A DNA stretch of 64,000 nucleotides from assembly GCA_963706425.1 (NCBI GenBank), contig CAVPMN010000020.1, positions 930,001 through 994,000 on the forward strand. Reading direction: 5' to 3'. Position numbers and translations under genes: made by a program. Origin of the DNA: CAVPMN01 sp963706425 (GTDB lineage Bacteria; Actinomycetota; Acidimicrobiia; Acidimicrobiales; Acidimicrobilacustridaceae). The notes below the pieces were generated by a model. The model saw only the letters and a program-made list of their open reading frames with translations, made no database searches and had not been told where the DNA came from. Numbering within the stretch: position 1 is the stretch's first letter; each line of letters opens with the position of its first letter. This document shows, one piece after another, positions 28,252 to 37,367 of this stretch.

Positions 28252-28298
28252 AAATCGGTGCGTGAAACAACCGTATGGGTTGTTTCACGCACCGATTT
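28252..28298. repeat. Perfect 21-bp-stem hairpin between convergent genes
   Basis: The arms AAATCGGTGCGTGAAACAAC(C) and its exact complement enclose a GTATG loop. It lies in the 129-bp gap between nucS and the MaoC gene, which converge. It could be a bidirectional terminator, but the stem is long, not followed by a T-run, and markedly AT-richer than its surroundings. A dispersed REP-like palindrome is an alternative. Confidence 0.85.
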
Positions 28299-28325
28299 GG
28301 CCGGTGGTGCTGACGTGGTCGGTGG

Positions 28326-29171
28326 TCAGGGGGTGAAGGTGACGGCGCCGCTGTCGATGACGACGCGGCCGTCCTCTCCGCAGGTCTGGAACACGGCCGA
28401 TCCGCCGTCGACCCACATCTTCACGGTGAGCGCCTCGCCCGGCAGCACCGGCGACGAGAAGCGCCCCGCGATCGACGTGAACCGAGCAGGGTCGGAGTCG
28501 CACAGGGTGTGCAGCAGCGCCCGGCCGGTGAAGCCGTAGGTGCAGAGCCCGTGCAGGATCGGGCGGTCGAAGCCGCCCATGGCGGCGAACGCCGGATCGG
28601 AGTGCAGCGGGTTGCGGTCGCCCGACAGGCGGTAGGTGAGCGCCTGGTCGACCCGGGTCTGGTAGGTGACCTCGTGGTCGGGTGACCGGTCCGGCGCGAC
28701 GTTCTGCGGGCCCGACGGGCCGCGGTCGCCGCCCCAGCCCCCCTCGCCCCGGATGAACGCCGACATCGTGTTCTTGAACAGGGGCTGACCGGTGGCCACG
28801 TCGGTCGACGTCGACTCGCTCACCACGACGGCGCCCTTGCCCTTGTCCCAGATGCCCGTGATCTCGCCCACGGTGCTGACCGTGCCCGAGCTCGGGATCT
28901 CGCCGTAGAGCTCGATCGCCTGCTCGCCGTGCACCAGCATCGCCGGGTTGAACGTGCCGATCTTGCCCATGGCCCCGAAACCACCCACGCCCAGCACCAC
29001 TGCCATGGTGGGCAGCACCCGCAACGGGGTGTCGGTCGTGTTCTCGGTGGTGAACTGCAACTCGTCGGTGCCGGCGCCCACGCCGATGGCGTAGAGCATC
29101 ACGTCCTTCTCGGTCCACGAGTGCTCGAACGGCTCGCTCGTCGATCCGACAGCATCAGGGTTGATGGGCAT
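28326..29171 (-). CDS. MaoC-like enoyl-CoA hydratase 2 (double hotdog)
   Basis: A 281-residue protein with the double-hotdog layout of hydratase 2. The N-terminal half begins YAIGVGAGTDELQFTTEN; the C-terminal half carries LSGDRNPLHSDPAFAAMGGF with the catalytic Asp-x4-His, and then PILHGLCTYGF. It hydrates trans-2-enoyl-CoA to (R)-3-hydroxyacyl-CoA. With the SDR gene 13 bp upstream it reproduces as two genes what eukaryotic multifunctional enzyme 2 (HSD17B4) joins in one chain. Confidence 0.88.
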   Translation of the reverse strand: MPINPDAVGSTSEPFEHSWTEKDVMLYAIGVGAGTDELQFTTENTTDTPLRVLPTMAVVLGVGGFGAMGKIGTFNPAMLVHGEQAIELYGEIPSSGTVSTVGEITGIWDKGKGAVVVSESTSTDVATGQPLFKNTMSAFIRGEGGWGGDRGPSGPQNVAPDRSPDHEVTYQTRVDQALTYRLSGDRNPLHSDPAFAAMGGFDRPILHGLCTYGFTGRALLHTLCDSDPARFTSIAGRFSSPVLPGEALTVKMWVDGGSAVFQTCGEDGRVVIDSGAVTFTP

Positions 29172-29184
29172 GTCGCGGACTCCT

Positions 29185-30087
29185 TCAGGCTCGGTCGGCG
29201 CCGAACATGTCGGCGTTGGGGCGGGCGGTGGACAGCAGCTGCTCGACGAGCGGCCCGATGCGGGTGGGGTCGTCGATCGGGGTGTCGGACGGCCCGATGT
29301 GCCATCCCTCGGCCACGCCGAGCCGCCGACCGGACACGTCGAAGACCCGGCCGGTGACGCCCCGCGCCTCGGGCGACGCCAGCCAGGTGACGATCGGCGC
29401 GATCCACCGCGGCGCCATCTGCTCTTTGATCTCGTCGGACGCCTGGCCCATGCCGAGGTTCTCGGTCATGCGCGTGATGGCCGCAGGGGCGATGGCGTTG
29501 ACCGTCACGCCGTAGCGCTCGAGCTCGAGCGCGGCGATGACGGTGAAGGCGGCGATGCCGGCCTTGGCCGCGCCGTAGTTGGTCTGACCGGCGTTGCCGT
29601 AGATGCCCGACGGCGAGCTGGTGTTGATGATCCGCGCATCGACCTCGTCGCCGGCCTTCGAGCGGTCGCGCCAGTAGGCCGCCGCGTGATGCGACGGGCC
29701 CGCCGTGCCCTTGAGGTGCACCTTGATGACCGCGTCCCACTCGCCTTCGCTCATGTTCACGAGCATGCGGTCGCGCAGGATGCCGGCGTTGTTGATCAGC
29801 ACGTCGAGGCGGCCGAACTCGTCGATCGCCTGCTGCACCAGCCGACCAGCGCCCTCCCAGTCGGAGATGTCGTCGGTGTTGGCCACTGCTTCGCCGCCCC
29901 CGGCGATGATCTCGTCGGCCACCTCCTGCGCGGGACCGGCTGAGGCCCCTTCGCCGTCCATGGTGCCGCCCAGGTCGTTGATCACCACTTTGGCGCCGTG
30001 CTCGGCGAGCATCAGCGCGTGCTCACGGCCGATGCCCCGCCCCGCACCGGTGACGATGCACACCCTTCCCTCGCACAACTTGGCCAT
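29185..30087 (-). CDS. Short-chain dehydrogenase (HSD17B4-type 3-hydroxyacyl-CoA dehydrogenase)
   Basis: A 300-residue classical SDR. The cofactor site is IVTGAGRGIGREHALMLAEHG, and the family-typical VVINDLGGTMDGEG follows; this sequence after strand 2 is characteristic of the MFE-2/HSD17B4 subgroup. NNAGILRD and the catalytic NYGAAKAG (Tyr-x3-Lys) are present. I chose the ATG at 30087, preceded by GGGGGAG. Likely role is oxidation of (R)-3-hydroxyacyl-CoA with NAD(P). Operon with the MaoC gene. Confidence 0.88.
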   Translation of the reverse strand: MAKLCEGRVCIVTGAGRGIGREHALMLAEHGAKVVINDLGGTMDGEGASAGPAQEVADEIIAGGGEAVANTDDISDWEGAGRLVQQAIDEFGRLDVLINNAGILRDRMLVNMSEGEWDAVIKVHLKGTAGPSHHAAAYWRDRSKAGDEVDARIINTSSPSGIYGNAGQTNYGAAKAGIAAFTVIAALELERYGVTVNAIAPAAITRMTENLGMGQASDEIKEQMAPRWIAPIVTWLASPEARGVTGRVFDVSGRRLGVAEGWHIGPSDTPIDDPTRIGPLVEQLLSTARPNADMFGADRA

Positions 30088-30263
30088 CAGACTGCTCCCC
30101 CGGTTCTCGACGACTCGACCGTCGGCGATCATGGCACGGGCACGCCCCCGGTTCGAAACCTCGGCCAGGCCGGCGCGGATGGGTGCAGCAACGGCGCCGA
30201 CCAGGCCGGACGACCGGAGCGGGTGATTACCCTGCCCCATCCGGCCATGCCAAGGTTTCCTCC

Positions 30264-31911
30264 GTGTCTGTCCCGGCCCGCCGACTCGGCCTCCTCGTCG
30301 CCCTGGCCGCCCTGGCGGTCGTGGTGGTGCTGGTCGGGGCCTGGGCGATCGATGCCGCCATGCACAGCGGCCAGGTCATGCGGAACGTCGACGTCGACGG
30401 CGTGGCCGTCGGTGGCCTCACCGAGACCGAGCTGCGAGCTGAGGTCGAGGAGCTGGCGGAGACCACAGCAGCCCGACCGGTGCGGGTCGAGACCCCGGCA
30501 GCCGCGCTCGACTCGAGTGCTGGCGCGATGGGCGTCGAGGTCGACCAGGAGGCCACCGTGCAGGCGGCGCTCGATGCCGGGCGCGGCGCCCTGCTCGCCC
30601 GCCCGTTCGAGTGGCTGGGCGCCGTCTTCCGGTCGCACCACGTCGACGTGGTCTACCGCGTCGACTCCGATGCGATTGACCACCGAGCTGGCAGAGATGG
30701 AAGCGGCCAACCGCGTCGATCCGATCGAGCCCACCATCCTCCTCACCGAGGGCACCATCGCGGCCATCCCGGGCGTGCCCGGCACCGGACTCGATCTGCA
30801 GCCGGTCCCCGATCAGCTCATCGCCGCAGCCCAGCTCGAGAGCGACCCCTTGGTGCTCGTGATCGAGACCGGTCCGGTGGCCCCGACCTACTCCGACGAG
30901 GACGTCCAGGCGGTGGCCGCCGAGGCCAACGAGCTGTCGAGCACACCTCTCACGGTCACGGTCGACGGGCAGTCGACGGTCGTCGAGCCCGCGACGCTGC
31001 AGACGTGGATGCGCGCCGTGCCCAACGGCGACGAGACGCACCTGGTGCTCGGCATGGACCAGGCACAGATCAGCACCGACGTCGGAGCCGCCGTCGGCGC
31101 AGTCGGCACGCCGGCGGTGCAACTGAGCTGGAACGTCGACGCGTTCGGAGGGGTCAGCTACACCGAGGGATCGCCCGGCACCGGCTGTTGCGCGCCCGAC
31201 TCGTCGCAGCGCGTCGTCGACGCGCTGACTGCGGGCCAGACGACCGTCGAGCTCGACCTCACCACCGAGCAGCCCGAGCACGACGCCGCCTGGGCCGAGA
31301 GCATGCAGATCACCACCCCCATCTCGTCGTTCACCACCAACCACGCCTGCTGCGAGTCGCGCGTCACCAACATCCACCGCATGGCCGATCTCCTCCGTGG
31401 CGTGGTGATCGAGCCCGGGGAGACGTTCTCGATCAACGACACCGTCGGCCAGCGCACCAGGGCCAAGGGCTTCGTGGAGGCAGGGGTCATCTACAACGGC
31501 CGCTTCGAGCAGGACGTCGGCGGCGGGGTCTCGCAGTTCGCCACCACCACGTTCAACGCCGGCTTCTTCGGTGGGCTCGACCTGGTCGAGTACATGGCCC
31601 ACACCATCTACATCTCCCGCTATCCCTACGGGCGCGAGGCCACCCTGAGCTACCCGAGCCCCGACCTGAAGATCCGCAACAACACCCCGTACGGCGTGCT
31701 GATCTGGCCGACCTACACGGGCACGTCGATCACCGTCACCCTCTACTCGACACCGTGGGTCTCGGGTGAGCAGACCGGGCAGAGCGAGAGCCCCGCCGGG
31801 CGCTGCACCCGGGTGACGACCCAACGCACCCGCACCTGGGTGAGCGACGGGCACCAGGAAGTCGATACCGTGACAGCCCTGTACCAACCGGCAGAGGGCG
31901 TGCTCTGCTGA
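30264..31911 (+). CDS. VanW-family membrane-anchored protein, frameshifted
   Basis: About 549 residues. One N-terminal transmembrane helix (about 6-30, GLLVALAALAVVVVLVGAW) is followed by an extracytoplasmic region with PG_binding_4-like repeats and a C-terminal VanW domain (FTTNHACCESRVTNIHRMAD then GETFSINDTVGQRT, GGGVSQFATTTFNAGFFGG). Two Cys pairs (GCCAPD and NHACCES) may form disulfides. VanW proteins are linked to the cell wall, with no firmly known activity. An extra A at 30675 (VDSDA-LTTELAEMEA) breaks the frame. The GTG start follows AAGG. Confidence 0.8.
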
Positions 31912-31940
31912 CCGGCGGGCACCACCACCGATGCGGGTGC

Positions 31941-32009
31941 CCATGACGGGCGAGGACGAGGATCCATGACGGGCGAAGTCGAAGAGCCATGACCGGCGAA
32001 GTCGACGAA
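31941..32009 (+). repeat. Three tandem 23-bp repeats carrying three out-of-phase ATG codons
   Basis: Units begin at 31941, 31964 and 31987; each starts CCATGAC(G/C)GGCGA. As 23 is not divisible by three, the ATGs at 31943, 31966 and 31989 lie in three different frames. Only the last is in frame with the acyltransferase. Confidence 0.95.
31943..31992 (+). other. Two chained 8-codon upstream ORFs
   Basis: 31943-31969 reads MTGEDEDP then stop, and 31966-31992 reads MTGEVEEP then stop. Each TGA overlaps the next ATG as ATGA, so a ribosome could terminate and restart twice before reaching the acyltransferase start at 31989. Whether they are translated is unknown. The acyltransferase may instead start at ATG 32028. 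Confidence 0.5.
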
Positions 32010-33396
32010 ATCGAGTTCGAGCCCCGCATGAGCGACGCCGACGCCCTCATGTGGAGCATCGAGAAGGACCCGCTGCTGCGCAGCACGATCACCTCGGTGT
32101 TCGTGCTCGACCAGCCGCCCGATCGCCAGCGCTTCCGCTATCGGCTCGACCGCGCCAGCCGCTTGGTCCCGCGCCTGCGCCAGCGGGTGGTGGGCCACCC
32201 CATGTCGATCGCGCCCGCCGCGTTGGGAGATCGACGCGAACTTCGACCTCAACTACCACGTCCGGTTCATGCGCACGGTCGACGAAGGCACCCTGCGCGA
32301 GGTGTTCGCCATCGCCGAGCCCATCGCCATGCAGGGATTCGACCGAGCCCGCCCGCTGTGGGAGTTCGTCGTGGTCGAAGGCTTGTCCGACGGTCAGGCC
32401 GCGGTCATCGCCAAGATCCACCACTCGATCACCGACGGTGTCGGCGGCGTGAAGCTCATGATGGAGTTGCTCGACCTCGAGCGCTCACCTGCCGAGGATC
32501 CACCACTCCCCGAGGCGCCGCAGGCGGTGCGCCTCACCGAGCGGCGCCGCGTGGCCGACGCCATGGCCTACGAGGCCCGCCGTCAGGCCGAGAGCCTGCA
32601 AGGCCTGGCCCAATCGTTCACGAGGTCGATCGGCCAGGCCACTCGCGATCCGATCGGGGTGGGGATGAACGCACTCGAGACGTCGACCTCGCTCGCCCGC
32701 ATGCTCAGCCCGGTCACCGAGCCGATGAGCCCCGTCATGCGTCGGCGTTCGCTGAGCGTCCGCTTCGACACCGTGCAGCTCGAGATGGCGCCGCTGCGAG
32801 CCGCAGCCAAGCTCGTGTCGGGCAAGCTCAACGACGCCTTCGTGGCCGGCGTCGCCGGAGGGTTCGCCCGCTACCACCGCAGCCACGACGCCGATGTGGC
32901 GTCGTTGCGGATGACGATGCCGATCAACGTGCGCACGGCCGCCACCCGCAACAAGGCCGGCAACCAGTTCGCGCCGGCCCGCTTCGCCATCCCGATCGAC
33001 ATCGACGATCCGATCAAGCGCATGAACGCCATCCGCGAGCTCGTCGAGCGTCAGCGCAACGAGCCCGCCTTGTCGCTCACCGATCCCATCGCAGGCGTGC
33101 TCAACCGACTGCCCACCACGGCGACCACGAGCATCTTCGGGGCCATGCTCAAAGGCATCGACTTCGTCACCAGCAACGTGCCCGGAGCCCCACTCACGGT
33201 GTTCATGGCCGGAGGACGGGTCGAGTCCCACTTCGCCTTCGGGCCGATGACCGGTGCCGCCGCCAACATCACCCTGCTCAGCTATGTCGGCGACGTGAAC
33301 CTCGGGGTCAACACCGACCCTGCCGCCATCCCCGACCCCGACCACTTCGTCGACTGCCTGCGCGACAGCTTCGACGAGCTCACCAAGCTGGTCTGA
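31989..33396 (+). CDS. Wax ester synthase/diacylglycerol acyltransferase (WS/DGAT), frameshifted
   Basis: About 469 residues of the bifunctional WS/DGAT family. The catalytic HHSITDG (HHxxxDG) lies near residue 140, and the C-terminal DUF1298-like part has MPINVRT and FVTSNVPGAP. It esterifies acyl-CoA to diacylglycerol or fatty alcohol for storage lipid. An extra C near 32214 (APPRW-EIDANFDLNYHV) breaks the frame. The start is either ATG 31989, inside the triplicated region, or ATG 32028 (MSDADALMWSIEKDP), which better matches the usual family beginning. Confidence 0.87.
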
Positions 33397-33421
33397 GCAT
33401 CGGGCGCGCGCCCGACGCTCA
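33394..33421. terminator. Symmetric hairpin holding the stop codons of two convergent genes
   Basis: TGAGCATCGGGCG and its near-complement (one mismatch) form a 13-bp stem. The left arm begins with the acyltransferase TGA. The right arm supplies, on the minus strand, the TGA I assign to the phosphotransferase. It probably works as a bidirectional terminator. Confidence 0.65.
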
Positions 33422-34135
33422 GCTCGCCTCTCGTTCCACCGAGCGCGGCCATGGCGGCTTTCTCGCTCGCCGGCAGGTTGGGATCGTCGGTGCGAGCGGC
33501 GAGCGCCTCACGCAGGTGACGACGGGCCTCATCGCGGCCCACCGCGGTGAGGAAGCGCGTCACGAACACGGCCCGGAACCGCTCCACCACCAGCCGCTCG
33601 ACGCCATGAGCGGGCGGCTCGGCCGCCGCCATGAGCAGCCAGGCCACCGCCACATCGGCACCCGGCGATCCGGCGCAGGCGTTGGCCCAGTCGATCACCA
33701 CCGGCCCACGGATCGGTCACCATCACGTTGCCGGGGTGCAGGTCGCCGTGCAGCAGCGAGTGGCCCTGCCCCAGCGACCGACGCCCGAAGCGGCCGGACG
33801 TCGGTGCGGTGAGCAGCTCGGCCGGTGCGTCGATCAGGTGCAGTCGGTGGTGCAGGTCGGCAAGCAGCCGGGCAGCCCAACCGAGGCGCCATGGACGCTT
33901 CAGCAGCACGTCGAGCAGATCGACACCGTCGACATGCTCCATCACCAGGCCCTCGTCGGTGACCTCGACCACCCGAGGCACGGGGAAGCCGTGGTCGAGC
34001 GCGTGCCGCATGACGGCGGCCTCGCCGTCGAGTCGCCGGGGACGTCTTGGGTCGTCGCAGCACCAACCCGTCGGACCACTCGACGATGTCGCTGTCGCGA
34101 CCCGACGCGATGACCCGACGCGGCGAACTGGTCAC
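33419..34135 (-). CDS. Aminoglycoside-phosphotransferase (APH)-family kinase, three frameshifts
   Basis: About 238 residues after repair. Order of segments: VIASGRDSDIVEWSDGLVLR RP, AAVMRHALDHGFPVPRVVEV, LVMEHVDGVDLLDVL, the catalytic loop HSLLHGDLHPGNVMV, and VVIDWANACAGSP. This is the APH/choline-kinase fold; the substrate could be any small hydroxyl compound. Breaks lie at about 34040, 33711 and 33440; each is mended by one base. Mending the last gives an ending MAALVEREAS at a stop inside the convergent hairpin. The GTG start lies inside the arm of a 23-bp hairpin. Confidence 0.7.
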
Positions 34136-34173
34136 CGAGAACGCCGTTTTCCGGCGTTTCGGTGACCAGTTCG
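34124..34173. repeat. 23-bp-stem hairpin over the phosphotransferase start
   Basis: The left arm (34124-34146) and right arm (34152-34173) pair with a single one-base bulge around a TTTTC loop. The minus-strand GTG start (34135-34133) lies within the left arm. It could mask the start codon in mRNA, or be a REP-like element that supplied the N-terminus. Confidence 0.85.
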
Positions 34174-34306
34174 GCGGGTTGGACCGAAAGGCGGCTCGGC
34201 ATCGGCCGCAGCGTAGGCGGCCGGGCGGGGAGGCGGCAGGGAGGTAGGCCGCTGGGTGCGAATGCGGCTGCGATCGCGCAGGGAGACCCGTAGCCTGCAC
34301 AACACC

Positions 34307-35263
34307 ATGACCTCGAGCACCACACCGCCCGCCACCGGCTCGCACGGCCTGCGGGCCCTCGCCGAGCGGCGACCCGTCGGGTTGGTGGTCATCGGCGTCG
34401 TGCTGTTCAGCACCGGACCCGTCATGGTCGGTGCGGCCTCGGTGTCCGGCCCGATCTTCTCGTTCTGGCGTCTGTGGATCGGCGTCGTGGTGCTCGCCGG
34501 AGCGACCCTGGTGCACGGGCGGGTGATCCGATCGTGGCCCAGCGCCACCGGATGGCGGTGGGCCATCCAAGCCGGCGCCATGTTCGGCCTCCATCAGCTC
34601 TCGTTCATGACCGCGCTGCGCCTCACGTCGGTGGTCGACGTCACGTTGATGAACACGCTGGCGCCGGTGGTCGTCGCCGTGCTGGCCGTGCCCCTGTTCG
34701 GGGAACGGCCCGGCCCGGCCTTCCGCATCTGGTCGGGCGTCGCCATCGCAGGCGCCGCAGTGGTCGCGCTGGCCAGCGCGGCCGGGCCCGAGGGCGACCC
34801 GGTCGGCATGATCCTCGCCGCGCTCAACGTGGTCGCCTACGCGATCTACTTCGTGTGGTCGAAGCAGGCGCGAGAGCACATCGACACGGTTCCCTTCCTC
34901 TTCGGCTCCACGGTCGCGGCGGCGCTCACCGTGTCCGTGTTCGTCGTGCTGGCGGGCGAGCCGGTCGGCAGCATCGACGCCCACGACCTTCTTCTCTGCC
35001 TCGCCGTCGCGCTGCTCCCCGGGGCACTCGGCCACTTCTCGGTGACCTGGTCGTTGCGCTGGGTCCCGGCCAACCTCCCGCCCGTGCTGATGCTGGCCAT
35101 CCCGGTCCTGTCGGGCGCGATGGCCTGGGTGCTGCTCGACGAGGCGGTCACCGCCGTGCAGGTGCTGGGAGGCATCCTCACCATCGCCGGTGTGGCCGGC
35201 GCCCTGCGGAGCACCACCAACACCACCGTCGTCGAGTCGCTCACCACCGCCGAAGAAGCCTGA
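34307..35263 (+). CDS. EamA-family (DMT) transporter
   Basis: A 318-residue membrane protein with about ten hydrophobic helices in two EamA repeats (about 25-150 and 165-300), such as VGLVVIGVVLFSTGPVMVGA and LNVVAYAIYFVWSKQ. DMT proteins export metabolites, often amino acids or drugs; no substrate can be assigned. The ATG is 10 nt after TAGCCT (34291-34296). Frame intact. Confidence 0.85.
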   Translation: MTSSTTPPATGSHGLRALAERRPVGLVVIGVVLFSTGPVMVGAASVSGPIFSFWRLWIGVVVLAGATLVHGRVIRSWPSATGWRWAIQAGAMFGLHQLSFMTALRLTSVVDVTLMNTLAPVVVAVLAVPLFGERPGPAFRIWSGVAIAGAAVVALASAAGPEGDPVGMILAALNVVAYAIYFVWSKQAREHIDTVPFLFGSTVAAALTVSVFVVLAGEPVGSIDAHDLLLCLAVALLPGALGHFSVTWSLRWVPANLPPVLMLAIPVLSGAMAWVLLDEAVTAVQVLGGILTIAGVAGALRSTTNTTVVESLTTAEEA

Positions 35264-35390
35264 CGCGCCACCAGCGGGTCGTTTCGACGGACCGGCTCGC
35301 GTGGCGGCACATCGCCACGAGCGAGCGTCCTAGGATGACGCCGCGTCGGGCCTCGGGGGAGGCCGCGACCGGTGGCTGTGAAGGGGGATC

Positions 35391-37352
35391 GTGACGCAAC
35401 GACGAGCCGGCGCGACCGCTCTGCTCGCTGTCACCTTGCTGGCTGCCGGCTGCGGAGGGTCGGCCACGTCTGCACCCCCCGACACCTCGCCGCCCGCCGG
35501 AGCGGGCGAGTGCGACTGGCCGATGTGGGGCCACAACCCTGCCCGCACCTTCGCCTACCCCTGCGACACGATGCTGTCGGACGACACCGTCGCCGACCTC
35601 GAGCAGGTGTGGTTCTTCAACACCGACGACGTGGTGACCGCGTCGCCCGCGATCGTCGAGTCCACGGCGTACGTCGGCGACTGGTCGGGCCGCTTCTATG
35701 CCCTCGACACCGAGACCGGCCAGCCCCGATGGACGTTCCAGGCGGCGACCGAGCCCAACGTGTACGCGGGACAGATCGTGTCGAGCGCAGCGGTCTCGGA
35801 GGTCGACGGCCGCCGCCTCGTCGTGTTCGGCAGCGGCCGGACGCTGCACGCGCTCGACGCCGCCGACGGCTCGCCCGTGTGGGAGTTCGCGACCGGCACC
35901 GCGGACGAGCAGGACTTCACCGAGATCGAGTCGTCACCGGTGATCGTCGACGGCCTCGTGCTCTTCGGCACCGACGTCCACAACCAGCCCGACCAGCCGG
36001 CCGGGCTGTTCGCGCTCGACGTCACGACCGGCGAGCAGCGCTGGTTCTTCGACCCCGACCAAGGCGGCCCGCACTTGGGCTGCGCCGACGTCTGGTCGTC
36101 ACCGTCGGTCGATCTCGATCGACGGCTGGTGTTCTTCGGCACCGCCAACTGCCCGGCCGCTCCCGACGGCTGGGGGCCCTACACCGAGGCGATCGTGGCG
36201 GTCGACCTCGACTCGGGCGAGCCACGATGGTCGTTCCAGCCTCACGATCCGAACAACGACGACCTCGACTTCGCGGGAGCCCCGAACCTCTTCCGAGCCG
36301 ACAACCGCGACCTCGTGGGGCTCGGCAACAAGGACGGCACCTACTACGCCGTCGACCGCGACTCCGGCGAGCTCGCCTGGAAGACCGCAGCCACCGAGCC
36401 GGGCCTCGAGGAGCCCGGGAGCAACTTCTCGACGGGTGGGTTCATCGGCCCGTCCGCCTACGCCAGCGGCATCGTCGTCGGCACCACCGCCGTCGGGCCC
36501 CCGCCCTATCTCCACGCGATGTCCACGGCCGACGGCGATCTGTTGTGGCAGGACGAGGGCGTGCAGGCCAGCTACGCACCGAGCGCCATCGCCAACGGCG
36601 TGGTGTTCACCGGAGGCAACGACTTCACCCTGCGCGCCTATCGCCTCGAGTCGGGCGACGTCCTCTGGGAACACGAGATGCAAGGCGTGGTCGCCGGAGG
36701 TCCTGTGGTGGTCGGCTCCGATCTGTTCGCAGTGGCCGGCATCCGTGAGCCGGGCCTGGACGCGCGCAGCGAGACGAGTGGCGTCTACCGCTTCTCGCTG
36801 CGCACCGGCAGCTCCGCGAGCTCCGCGCCCACGTCGACGAGCACCCCCTCGCCGCGCGCCACCGGCGTGGTGCTCGAGCCCAACGACAGCACCTGCGTGG
36901 GAGCGCCCTGCGATCTGTTCGAGGCGGGCATCACGTTGCGCCCCGCGCCGGCAGGGCTCGATCCCACCGCGAGTCTCGAGATCACGACCGACCCGTTCCG
37001 GGTGACCATCCGGGCCACCGGCCTGGGCCAGCCAACCGACTGGTTGCAGCCTGGCAGCGAAGCGGCCGCGGCGGGCGCCGAGGTCTTCGGGTTGTTCATC
37101 TCGGAGCGCGACGACAACCCGATCGGCGGCGTGTTGTGCATCCTCGAGCCCATCGACGACGGGCCGGTCGGCGACGGGCCCGTCGACATCCAGGGATGCA
37201 CCACCGACTCGCTCCCCGCCCGTGTGCCCTACAACCGCATCACCCTGCTCGCCCTCGAGAACGCCACCGCCGCGCCCACCCTGAGCGACGGCCCGGCCAG
37301 ACTGCTCGTCACCACCTCGTTCGACCCACCGCTGACCCCGGTCGGCTCCTAG
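35391..37352 (+). CDS. Secreted lipoprotein with PQQ-like beta-propeller
   Basis: A 653-residue exported protein. The signal peptide ends in a lipobox (LLAAGCGG), so lipid attachment at Cys is expected. Residues about 45-465 contain repeated propeller blades of the PQQ-enzyme/BamB type (YALDTETGQPRWTFQ, LHALDAADGSPVWEF, AVDLDSGEPRWSFQ). The C-terminal about 160 residues form a separate domain after a Ser/Thr linker. I see no clear PQQ-dehydrogenase catalytic set, so a scaffold, binding or enzyme role stays open. GTG start. The next secreted propeller-like gene follows by 15 bp. Confidence 0.75.
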   Translation: MTQRRAGATALLAVTLLAAGCGGSATSAPPDTSPPAGAGECDWPMWGHNPARTFAYPCDTMLSDDTVADLEQVWFFNTDDVVTASPAIVESTAYVGDWSGRFYALDTETGQPRWTFQAATEPNVYAGQIVSSAAVSEVDGRRLVVFGSGRTLHALDAADGSPVWEFATGTADEQDFTEIESSPVIVDGLVLFGTDVHNQPDQPAGLFALDVTTGEQRWFFDPDQGGPHLGCADVWSSPSVDLDRRLVFFGTANCPAAPDGWGPYTEAIVAVDLDSGEPRWSFQPHDPNNDDLDFAGAPNLFRADNRDLVGLGNKDGTYYAVDRDSGELAWKTAATEPGLEEPGSNFSTGGFIGPSAYASGIVVGTTAVGPPPYLHAMSTADGDLLWQDEGVQASYAPSAIANGVVFTGGNDFTLRAYRLESGDVLWEHEMQGVVAGGPVVVGSDLFAVAGIREPGLDARSETSGVYRFSLRTGSSASSAPTSTSTPSPRATGVVLEPNDSTCVGAPCDLFEAGITLRPAPAGLDPTASLEITTDPFRVTIRATGLGQPTDWLQPGSEAAAAGAEVFGLFISERDDNPIGGVLCILEPIDDGPVGDGPVDIQGCTTDSLPARVPYNRITLLALENATAAPTLSDGPARLLVTTSFDPPLTPVGS

Positions 37353-37367
37353 CCCGGAGACCCCTCG

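Noticed and set aside
33695..35035. Long minus-strand frame of 446 codons opposite the EamA gene
   Set aside because: Most of it is antisense to the transporter; only its end coincides with the true N-terminus of the phosphotransferase.
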